NCBI GenBank assembly: GCA_002432865.1
Contig: DJGX01000026.1
Span: 1-22,698 of the forward strand
Direction: 5' to 3'
DNA length: 22,698 nucleotides
DNA from: Cloacimonetes bacterium UBA5835
Lineage (GTDB): Bacteria > Cloacimonadota > Cloacimonadia > Cloacimonadales > Cloacimonadaceae
Position 1 is the stretch's first letter. Every line of letters begins with the position of its first letter. Below, one piece after another: positions 15,427 through 22,698 of the stretch. Below the pieces are notes generated by a model. That model was not told the origin of the DNA. It searched no databases and saw only the letters and a program-made list of their open reading frames with translations. A program made the position numbers and the translations under genes.

Positions 15427-18400
15427 TTATTTGGAACGCATAGAAAATCCGTTAACGGGACCGAAATCGTATCTATCGTTCTGATTCAGTTTGCCGTTGA
15501 ATTTGATGGGCTCACGGAATCTGATTTCCTGATGGTTACTTAGTTGTCTTCCGCCTACAGCGGTTACTTTATAGAACTTCTTGGGAGCAGAAGGTCCGGT
15601 GTATGTAGTTCCACGGACGGTTGCTTCCAGAGTGAAGGTTCCATAAGGATCATCAGCGCTGTAAACATTATAGGCAACAGCTCCGGTTACTGGAGTCCAG
15701 CTAAGTTGTCCTGTTCCGGAAATAGTTGCAACAGGTGCAGTAGCCAATGCTCCATAGGGGATAGCAAAAGCAGTTAGTTCATAACCGCTGGCAGTGAAAT
15801 TACCTACTTTATAGGCACCACCATAAGTTGTATCCAACCAATATAAAGCTCCTCCACCTGCATAACCAGCAAGGTAAAGTAAACCATTCTCCTGATCAAA
15901 GGCAGCGTCTTGAGCATAGTTGAGGTCTATTCCTAAGAATCCTACCAAGGTAAGTTCATAGGTAGCAGGATTGATTGTCCACAGGCAATCGTTACCTAAA
16001 TCAATACCATAGAGGATATTATTGGTATTGTCGTAAGCTATGTCAATCATCAAACCACCAATGTTAGCTATACTATAATTGGTTCCTTCCAGGTTATACC
16101 ACAAAGAATCTCCAACGCCAATGGCTCCAGTGGCAGGATCCATTACATAAAGGTAACCGGTACTGGCAACACCATACATAATGTCGTGAGTATCATCCCA
16201 AGCATTACCCATAAGGGCAGCGCCCAGATCACCCTGATCAGTGTAGATACCTGTTAATGGGTCAATATTTACATAATTATCTGTAGCAAGGGTTCCGTCA
16301 TCATATTCCACGCCTAACCACTGACCGTTTTTCCAGTCCGCTCCGGCAATGAAATAGCTTCCGGTATAACTATTGGGAAGAGCATTCAGAACTCCAGGAT
16401 TTGCCAGATTAAACTGCACAAATTGATCGGTCTGGGCATTATTGGCTAAACCCGTTACATTTAGAGGCAGGCAGATGAGGGCTGAGTAGAAGGTATCATT
16501 AGCAGGAACCTCATCACCAACGAGGTTAGTAGTGATTTCTACGGATTCAGCAGTCCAAAGAGCAGGAGTAACAGGGGCGAAAGTAACTTGCTGAGTAGCT
16601 CCCATTGCCAAGCCACTTACGGTTTGAGTGCTGGAATAAGTTCCGATGGTGCAGGTAACTGCAAATGTTTCAGTATTTAAACCATTGTTACCGACAGTAG
16701 CCATCGGAGTAACCACCGTATTTTCCGGAACAACTTGATTTTCTACATCATAGCTTACTACCGTTACATCATGGTTAGGTGGTAAAGAGATAGCCACATC
16801 ATCAATATACCAGTAGTCAAACTGATAATGATTACCATCCAAAACCCAAGCAACATAAGTAGTGGGCTGATTTGTTAAACCGGTAATTAGAGCTGTTTGA
16901 TTGCCTGTTACATTGCCGCTACCGCTGATGATGGACCAGGGAGTATCAAACCAGGTATTGAGGTCAAAGCTATACTGCACTTTGGCAGTTATTCCGGCTG
17001 CATAATCATCGTAATAGGTATTGAAGTTAATGGCAAAATTGGCAATTCCATCAGTATTTAAAGGTGGTGCAATCAAACGGGATATACCTGTTCCGGATGC
17101 CCAAGATGCCATCATTTCGTAAGCAGTTCCACCGGCAGTATTGGTGTTACTAAGAGACCAACGGTCACTGGAAATTCCACCGGAATAGGTCTGAGCCCAA
17201 TTAAGGGGCCAGGTTCCAGCAGTTCCAAAATCCTGGGTATAAGGGATATTAACGTGTGGATCAGCCATAATTTCAAAAGAATAAGGTGGATCTACAACAG
17301 CGCTGCCATCATCATTTACTGCTTCTACTGTCCAATACCAGCGATCCAGATAATTGAAAGTAATTCTGGATTCAGGAGCAGGATCAGTTACGGGATTGAA
17401 ATGGGTATTAGTAGTTTCCCAATAATAATCATCATAAATTGTTGTTTCATCTTGAGACATATAGACAACATAGTATGATGGCATTCCACCAGTAAGGGCT
17501 CTTGTCCAGGTTAGGTTAAAGCCGGTTTGGGGAATACCGACAGCTCCATTGGTAGGATAAACAAGAGTCACGGGATCGGGTGGACCTGAGGGTAATTCTC
17601 CAAATTGCAACATTATATTAGGTAAACTGGTATTTAAAGTTCCAGTTCCAGTAGGAGGTGTGGTATCTGCATACCAGTATTGATGGCTGTTAGCTGCACC
17701 TGTAGAATAATAGAAAGTATGGCCTGAACCACCTCCACTGCCACCATAATATGTTTCTACTGCAACAATTAAATTTCCAGAAACATAAGAGAAAGGAGTG
17801 TCAAGTTCAAATAAATGCCAGCCAGTAGTAGAAAAGATATGAGTTCCCTCATCTACCAGGGTTGCACTTGCTGTAAAGGTATTCCAGCTCATAGCAGTAA
17901 AAGCAGTATCACTTGTCTGCATTGCATATATCTTGTATGGGACAACTGTTGTAGTTGTAGCAGCGCAATTCCAGGCAACTTTATCTAATAACCCATATCC
18001 ACCTATCTGAGCATTGGTATATAAAGCAGCAGAGCGCTCATAACCCCAGAGTGTACCAAAGGGCTGACGCTGAGTGGATGTACCTGTTCCTATTATCACA
18101 GTTCCTGCAGGTAAACCTTCAGCAGATAGAGCCACATCATAGTTTGTGCTATTATAGTTAATACTTAAAGTAGCACTAACAGGACCTTCTTGAGTTACAG
18201 TAACGGACACAGGAATATTTACTGATTGACCTGCACCTAAAGCAGCAGGAAGATTAGTAGAACTGAAAGAGAACATTGCTGCATTGGGTCCTGTGATGCT
18301 AATATCAGAGCTGCTAAGATTTAAGGTTCCACCACCGGTATTAGTTACAATTACATTAACGGGAGTAGCAGGATGGTTTTGTTGCACCGAACCGAAATTG

Positions 18401-21400
18401 ATCGAAGCAGGAGTGTAACTAAAGATCGGTGCAGCAGGAATTGCTTCTAACAGAAAATCATCAATTCCGAAATCATAATAAGTAGAACCAGATGCAGTTT
18501 GATGGAAGGCAACATAAATTGTATTACCGGTAAAGGCATTCAAATTCAATGTGTGCTCAGTCCAGGTAGTCCAGTTGCAGGTAAAGGTTCCCAGATTGTT
18601 TGTGAAAGAAGCAATATTATTATCAGTAGTAGAAACCAATACAGTATAAGTATTGGGATAAGAAGCTGATTCTACAGCATCCCACCATTTAATCCGGAGG
18701 TCTACACTTGCTTGAATGGGAGGGGTAATTAACCAGTCATCTGTATTTCCCATCCCTTGAGCAATATAAGAACCTGTATGGGCAGTGATATAAGTTGGAC
18801 CTCTTCTCCAGGTATAAGAATCACTATTAGCATCTATAACTGTCCAACCGAGGACGGGTGCAGGAGGAGTTCCTGTCCAGGTCTCTTCAAAACCATTAGA
18901 ATAGGGTAATTGAGCGCTGGTAATCGTAGGATCATAACATACGGCACTCAAATTAACAATTGTTGTGCCTCGGTTATCAGTAATAGTAACAGTGCCATTG
19001 TGAGTTCCAGATGCCGTGGGAGCATACTGAACAGTAAAGATAGCAGATTGACCAGCTGCAAGGCCTACGGGGGCAGGATTGGTAAGCAGTGTATAATAAT
19101 CTCCTGCTATAGCAATGGAAGACACATTAAGAGTGCCACCACCTGAATTACTAATCGTAAAGTCCTTAGTTTTAGTAGTATTAATTATGGTCTGTCCAAA
19201 ATCCCAATTGGTAGGAGTACAGCTTATGATTGGAGCAGCAGGTATATCTTCAATTACTATATCATCCAAGCCCAAATCTGTCATCCCACTTCCATAATTA
19301 CTCATCCCTTTGAAACGGAGATAAACGGTATGAGAAGCATATGCCTCTAAACTAATCGTATTTTGAAACCAGTCAAGAGTATTGGAAGTATTGGAATGGG
19401 TATAGAGGGTTGTCCAAGTTGCCTGGTTATCTGTAGAAATTTCTACGAAAAGAGGTTCAGTATAAGTACCAGTTCCTATCCAATACCAGTAGTTTAATCT
19501 TTTGGCTGTGGCATCAAGAGTAATAGGAGGGGTAGTTAAATAATAGGGATTATATGTAGTGGAAGCTAAATAACAATATAACCAACCAAAATATGTTCCT
19601 GAGTGAGGTGCTGCAGGACCATGGGAGGATGCGCCTGTGCTTACTGTCCAATGATAGGAAGCTCCGGTTGCACCCTCTGAAGCAACCCAGTTAAGAGGTA
19701 AAGCACCACCATTTTCAAAGTTCCCCGCTGTATAAGGGAAGGTAGAAATGGTAGGATCAGTACGGGTTGTAAAACTTCTTACTGTGGCTGTGGGACCATT
19801 GCCTGCTCCGTTATACGCTAAAACAGTCCAGTAGTAAGTTGTATTATATGCCAGAGGAGTAGTTAAAGTATAGGTAAGAGCATTCAGGTCTGCTTTCAGA
19901 GTTGTAGGTGGATTATTGGTATCACAGTAGAGTTTGTAGCCAGTAGGCACGCCACCTGTAGTAGGCACTGTCCAAGTGAATGTTGTTAATTCATTTACAT
20001 TGGTTGCCAGGTCTGCCGGAGTGCTTAAAGTAGGAGCACCAGGTGCCTCAGAAGTAATTTCCGGACCAATAACCATATCAACATAGAAACTTGCCGATTG
20101 TAAACCTGTTCTAATTCCCAGGTAATAGTTATTTCCAGCAAGAGAACTTAAATCCACAACTTTATTATACCAGGTATAAGTTGCAGTATGGGTAATATCA
20201 GTTCCAATTTGAGTCCAGGTAGTTCTATCCGGAGAATAGAGAATTTGCAAAGTTCCTGTAGAAGCAGAACACAATGTCCACAGGTCTAAAGTACTGGTAC
20301 TGGTTATAGTAACTTTAGGGGTAGAAAGTATATATTGGCTTGATGATGAACCATATTTGTAAGCTGAAGCAGTTCCATGTTTAGCATAACTTGTGGAGCG
20401 GCTCCAGGAACCTGGATTTGCCCAACCCGCAGGTGGGAAAGATGTATTTTCAAAACTTTCTACTACTTGGATTGTAGTTGGTGTTTTGAAATTCCAGACG
20501 GTTCCTGTTGTAGTGCCATTGGCATTTACGGCATCAATTCGCCAGTAATAAGTATTTCCAGCTGCTAAAGTTGGCGTATAAGTAGTGGCTGCTTGATTGC
20601 TGCTTACTAAAGGCGGATTGGTAGAAGTACCAAAATAAACATTATAACTGGTAGCTCCACCTCCGCCACTTTGCCAATTCAAAGTATCAGTTGTAAAAGC
20701 CCATCCACCATTGGCAGGGGAAATTAAAACAGCAGGATTGGGAGGAGTAGTATAAATGGGATAATTAATACTAAATACTCTTCTGCTTCCTTCTGTTGAG
20801 CTATTGAGATTAGTCATATAACTGCTGGCAGGAAAAGAAGTAGTAGTAAGAGAAGTAGCACTATTATTCCAAGTCATAGTATTAATAATATCAGTTACTT
20901 GGCCAATAGAACCTGCAACATTGCTGGTGGATACATATACACACCGGGCTTGAGCAGAAGTGCTCATATTATACATTGTTCCATAGACAAATTTAATGTT
21001 GTTAGTGCCTTCATACAGCCATGCTTGCATCCGGCAGTAAGTACCAGTTTCTGCACTTGAACCGTAATTGACACGCAGATCTAACCACTCCACTACCAGT
21101 TTACGATTAGGAGCAGTTCCGGTCAATTTATAATGTAACCTTCCGGTAGTGCGGATAGCATTGTCTCCGGAAAGAGGTGCAAGACGAGCGATATTTGCTG
21201 ACGGTGATGCGGAACCGCCACTTATAGCAGTAGCTCCCAATTGCATCTGTCCATTGGAATTAGCGGAAAATTGAGTATAGGCACTAAGTCCGAAAGCAAA
21301 AGTAAATCCAATATTGGTAACAGCTGAGGGTGTATCATCATAATATGTATTGGGAGCTAAGAGATCAGTGCTTCCAGTCATATCTTCCAAAGTGCCATCA

Positions 21401-21498
21401 GTTGTAGTGGAGAAAGTATATTCCGCTATTGTCTGAGCCATTATAATAGTTATACTAAAGAGTAGCATAACCAACAGTAGAGATAATTTTTTCTTCAT
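15427..21498 (-). CDS. Giant secreted multidomain surface protein (2023 aa)
   Basis: Signal peptide 1-21 (MKKKLSLLLVMLLFSITIIM, then AQ). The rest is almost all beta modules: an N-terminal sandwich (22-250), FN3 (253-340), choice-of-anchor J / cleaved-adhesin-like (344-480), FN3 (485-580), anchor J (586-752), anchor D with DFGQTIINTT (755-855), anchor J with DDWLITPPI (865-1020), anchor D with NFGSVQQ (1023-1130), an unassigned domain (1131-1300), FN3 (1305-1412), anchor J (1418-1572), a CARDB-like domain (1576-1680), a propeller-like region with DxxxNxLYGI and NPATYELTLVG repeats (1690-1915), and FN3 (1920-1982). The 41-residue tail shows no T9SS sorting motif. Likely a cell-surface adhesin or glycan-binding protein (inference). 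The Shine-Dalgarno AAGGAG lies about 8 nt before the ATG. Confidence 0.88.
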   Translation of the reverse strand: MKKKLSLLLVMLLFSITIIMAQTIAEYTFSTTTDGTLEDMTGSTDLLAPNTYYDDTPSAVTNIGFTFAFGLSAYTQFSANSNGQMQLGATAISGGSASPSANIARLAPLSGDNAIRTTGRLHYKLTGTAPNRKLVVEWLDLRVNYGSSAETGTYCRMQAWLYEGTNNIKFVYGTMYNMSTSAQARCVYVSTSNVAGSIGQVTDIINTMTWNNSATSLTTTSFPASSYMTNLNSSTEGSRRVFSINYPIYTTPPNPAVLISPANGGWAFTTDTLNWQSGGGGATSYNVYFGTSTNPPLVSSNQAATTYTPTLAAGNTYYWRIDAVNANGTTTGTVWNFKTPTTIQVVESFENTSFPPAGWANPGSWSRSTSYAKHGTASAYKYGSSSSQYILSTPKVTITSTSTLDLWTLCSASTGTLQILYSPDRTTWTQIGTDITHTATYTWYNKVVDLSSLAGNNYYLGIRTGLQSASFYVDMVIGPEITSEAPGAPTLSTPADLATNVNELTTFTWTVPTTGGVPTGYKLYCDTNNPPTTLKADLNALTYTLTTPLAYNTTYYWTVLAYNGAGNGPTATVRSFTTRTDPTISTFPYTAGNFENGGALPLNWVASEGATGASYHWTVSTGASSHGPAAPHSGTYFGWLYCYLASTTYNPYYLTTPPITLDATAKRLNYWYWIGTGTYTEPLFVEISTDNQATWTTLYTHSNTSNTLDWFQNTISLEAYASHTVYLRFKGMSNYGSGMTDLGLDDIVIEDIPAAPIISCTPTNWDFGQTIINTTKTKDFTISNSGGGTLNVSSIAIAGDYYTLLTNPAPVGLAAGQSAIFTVQYAPTASGTHNGTVTITDNRGTTIVNLSAVCYDPTITSAQLPYSNGFEETWTGTPPAPVLGWTVIDANSDSYTWRRGPTYITAHTGSYIAQGMGNTDDWLITPPIQASVDLRIKWWDAVESASYPNTYTVLVSTTDNNIASFTNNLGTFTCNWTTWTEHTLNLNAFTGNTIYVAFHQTASGSTYYDFGIDDFLLEAIPAAPIFSYTPASINFGSVQQNHPATPVNVIVTNTGGGTLNLSSSDISITGPNAAMFSFSSTNLPAALGAGQSVNIPVSVTVTQEGPVSATLSINYNSTNYDVALSAEGLPAGTVIIGTGTSTQRQPFGTLWGYERSAALYTNAQIGGYGLLDKVAWNCAATTTTVVPYKIYAMQTSDTAFTAMSWNTFTASATLVDEGTHIFSTTGWHLFELDTPFSYVSGNLIVAVETYYGGSGGGSGHTFYYSTGAANSHQYWYADTTPPTGTGTLNTSLPNIMLQFGELPSGPPDPVTLVYPTNGAVGIPQTGFNLTWTRALTGGMPSYYVVYMSQDETTIYDDYYWETTNTHFNPVTDPAPESRITFNYLDRWYWTVEAVNDDGSAVVDPPYSFEIMADPHVNIPYTQDFGTAGTWPLNWAQTYSGGISSDRWSLSNTNTAGGTAYEMMASWASGTGISRLIAPPLNTDGIANFAINFNTYYDDYAAGITAKVQYSFDLNTWFDTPWSIISGSGNVTGNQTALITGLTNQPTTYVAWVLDGNHYQFDYWYIDDVAISLPPNHDVTVVSYDVENQVVPENTVVTPMATVGNNGLNTETFAVTCTIGTYSSTQTVSGLAMGATQQVTFAPVTPALWTAESVEITTNLVGDEVPANDTFYSALICLPLNVTGLANNAQTDQFVQFNLANPGVLNALPNSYTGSYFIAGADWKNGQWLGVEYDDGTLATDNYVNIDPLTGIYTDQGDLGAALMGNAWDDTHDIMYGVASTGYLYVMDPATGAIGVGDSLWYNLEGTNYSIANIGGLMIDIAYDNTNNILYGIDLGNDCLWTINPATYELTLVGFLGIDLNYAQDAAFDQENGLLYLAGYAGGGALYWLDTTYGGAYKVGNFTASGYELTAFAIPYGALATAPVATISGTGQLSWTPVTGAVAYNVYSADDPYGTFTLEATVRGTTYTGPSAPKKFYKVTAVGGRQLSNHQEIRFREPIKFNGKLNQNDRYDFGPVNGFSMRSK

Positions 21499-21545
21499 AA
21501 CAAAAACTCCTTGTTTAGATGTTTTTCTTGAAGAGTTCTTTTATT

Positions 21546-21576
21546 ATTATACGATAGGCATTACCTTTGTTGTAAA
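21546..21576 (-). promoter_or_regulatory. Putative promoter of the 2023-aa gene
   Basis: On the minus strand TATAAT (21546-21551) lies 47 nt upstream of the ATG, preceded by TTTACA (21571-21576) at a 19-nt spacing (or TTACAA at 18 nt). The -10 is perfect and the -35 moderate. It overlaps the stop codon of the doubtful 160-aa frame. Confidence 0.4.
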
Positions 21577-22029
21577 GCTGAGAATTTGGGATTTGAATAA
21601 TGGGCAAAGGAATGCCGATTTTGATTTTGACGGTTTAAGCTTTAGGGAAATAACGCTGCTAATATCTTTTGCACTGTGCTTTAGTAATAATGTGCGATGA
21701 TTGTTACAAAAAGAGTGCAATAAAGAAAAAAGCGGGTGTTTTTCTGTTTTGCAAGAATTGGTTATATTAGATATTGGGTACCAATTCTTGGGATTATCAG
21801 AAAAGCAGGGAGCGTTTAAATCCCTATGTTGTTGGTTTACGAGAAGATAACCCTTAGTTAGGGTTTCTGCTATTATTGAAAAATTTGATATGTTATTTTT
21901 AAAGATTGGTCGGGAAGGGAGAAAATAAGGAATTAGATTATTGGATAGCTGCCTATAATTATAGATTTTCCCTTTTCGGTTAATTACCGCTATAGGGAAC
22001 TTCAACTTTAAATAAATCCAAAAAATCAT
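21547..22029 (-). CDS. Doubtful 160-aa hypothetical protein
   Basis: An open frame with ATG start and a good Shine-Dalgarno (AAAGGAG, 5 nt before the ATG), preceded by a promoter-like site. No family is recognised. The product has no clear domain or signal peptide, is rich in Ser, Asn, Leu, Lys and Ile, and has an odd basic, Cys-containing C-terminal half (HSFCNNHRTLLLKHSAK). That composition is unlike the neighbouring genes and is common in chance frames from AT-rich sequence. If it is not translated, this is a long noncoding leader or decayed sequence upstream of the 2023-aa gene. The hairpin at 21752-21790 lies inside it. Confidence 0.25.
   Translation of the reverse strand: MIFWIYLKLKFPIAVINRKGKIYNYRQLSNNLIPYFLPSRPIFKNNISNFSIIAETLTKGYLLVNQQHRDLNAPCFSDNPKNWYPISNITNSCKTEKHPLFSLLHSFCNNHRTLLLKHSAKDISSVISLKLKPSKSKSAFLCPLFKSQILSFTTKVMPIV
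21752..21790. repeat. 11-bp inverted repeat
   Basis: CAAGAATTGGT (21752-21762) and ACCAATTCTTG (21780-21790) are perfect inverted copies with a 17-nt AT-rich loop. No T-tract follows on either strand, so it is not a terminator. It could be an operator or a structured element upstream of the 2023-aa gene. Confidence 0.5.
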
Positions 22030-22052
22030 TCAAACTCCTTTGACTCGGGGAA

Positions 22053-22068
22053 AACGACCTCCGTCGTT
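22053..22068. repeat. Short hairpin upstream of the doubtful frame
   Basis: AACGAC/GTCGTT with a 4-nt loop. On the minus strand it is followed by TTTTCCCC and lies just upstream of the ribosome site at about 22033. It may be a weak attenuator-like hairpin; the stem is only 6 bp. Confidence 0.25.
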
Positions 22069-22235
22069 CACCTCCAACTGAGTTATCTTATTACCGCTAA
22101 TCTTTTCGGTAACTGCACTATTGATTGCTTTAGCTTAATGAGCTGTTATTTTTGTAAGTTCCTCAAATGCTCATCATAGCTTAAACAACACAGTATCTCG
22201 AGTTAAAAAAATTACTACCACAACTTACTATAAAA

Positions 22236-22265
22236 CTATAAGCATTTTTCTTTAATAAGTGTCAA
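22236..22265 (-). promoter_or_regulatory. Putative sigma70-type promoter
   Basis: On the minus strand TTGACA (22260-22265), an 18-nt spacer and TTATAG (22236-22241). It reads toward the 160-aa frame and the 2023-aa gene, about 200 nt before the first ATG, and sits just outside repeat cassette C. It is the best -35/-10 pair I can see in the window. Confidence 0.45.
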
Positions 22266-22308
22266 GCAAAAAAAAATAGCATTAAGTTCTTTTCTCTGAA
22301 AAGATCCT

Positions 22309-22698
22309 TTTTGCGGTAGCAAGGTTTTGACTCTAAACCGATTCTCCCTGCGGTTGCAATTATAATTTGAGGCAACGAAAAATTTCATTTATTGTCTGAT
22401 ACTTTCAAAGCGGGGAAGTTTTGACTCTAAACCGATTATTTTTGTGGTTGCAACGAGATGCAGAGGCAACAGGAAATTTATCTTTTGTCCGATACTATCA
22501 AAGCGGGGAAGTTTTGACTCTAAACCGATTCTTTTTGTGATTGCAACGAAATGCAGACGCAACAGGAAGATTTGTTCATTTTCTGATACTTATAAAGCTG
22601 AAGCTCGGTTTAGAGTTAAAACAAAAAATCACTTCGAAGCCACTATTTCTGAACAATTCCAACCCAGCCCATCTTTCTTCTTGTTTTAACTCACAATT
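22309..22698. repeat. Repeat cassette C, runs off the window end
   Basis: Three forward cores GTTTTGACTCTAAACCGAT at 22324, 22418 and 22511 (94 and 93 bp apart), then the inverted core at 22605 (94 bp later) and the end motif GTTTTAACTCACAATT at 22683 (78 bp later). Between forward cores the units share words such as GGTTGCAA, GCAACAGGAA and CTGATACTTTCAAAGC. The spacing is the same as in cassettes A and B, 7 kb away. The lead-in TTTTGCGGTAGC (from about 22309) matches the one in cassette B. The end cannot be seen. Confidence 0.85.

Noticed and set aside
15427..15550. T9SS-type sorting tail on the 2023-aa protein
   Set aside because: The C-terminal residues lack the YPNPF, LGQ and GxYxxK pattern seen in the 768-aa protein, so I do not call one.
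21500..21690. Plus-strand open stretch reading LRIWDLNNGQRNADFDFDGL
   Set aside because: It looks protein-like but has no start codon in frame, would begin inside the leader of a minus-strand gene, and stops within about 60 codons. At best a gene remnant; I cannot support it.
22324..22622. Regularly spaced 19-bp repeats as a CRISPR array
   Set aside because: The 93-94 bp units are similar along much of their length rather than holding unique spacers, the core also occurs inverted, and no cas gene is present.

Overview
This is an AT-rich window with every convincing protein gene on the minus strand. The mix suggests a member of the FCB group, most likely Candidatus Cloacimonadota (inference). 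The clues are secreted proteins built from FN3, choice-of-anchor and PEGA-type modules, one T9SS-type C-terminal sorting tail with an LPVELSAF linker, many small envelope lipoproteins, and dispersed palindromic repeats between genes. I could not run any search, so the taxonomic call rests on family recognition alone.

Layout, read in the direction of transcription (right to left). At 22.7-22.2 kb lies a repeat cassette (C) that runs off the window, followed by a promoter-like site and a doubtful 160-aa reading frame. A 2023-aa secreted multidomain protein (15427-21498) follows and ends in a strong intrinsic terminator. Next comes a short island (about 13.99-15.35 kb) holding a REP-associated tyrosine transposase (RAYT, HUH/Y1 family) between two 208-bp direct repeats embedded in palindromic repeat cassettes A and B. 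Beyond it lies a two-gene unit for secreted proteins: a 216-aa protein made of two copies of one domain, then a 768-aa PEGA/FN3 protein with a T9SS-like tail, ended by a GC-rich terminator. A 442-bp gap contains an 85-bp array of 11-bp units in two converging blocks.

The left 10 kb is a tightly packed operon-like run: a WecA/TagO/MraY-family phosphosugar transferase, an MBL-fold hydrolase, a TPR lipoprotein, a DUF5683-like membrane protein, an FN3-like lipoprotein and PcrA/UvrD helicase, with overlaps or gaps of 0-3 bp. After a 140-155 bp gap comes Mfd, followed by two tandem hairpin/T-tract units that look like duplicated intrinsic terminators. PcrA keeps the C-terminal RNA-polymerase-binding Tudor-like domain, so two RNA-polymerase-linked repair helicases lie side by side downstream of envelope genes.

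The strongest candidate for something undescribed is the RAYT with its family of repeat cassettes. A 19-bp core (GTTTTGACTCTAAACCGAT) and its inverted form are spaced 93-94 bp apart in three separate cassettes, copy number and orientation vary, and two cassettes flank the transposase. Second is the 11-bp phased array at 10338-10422.
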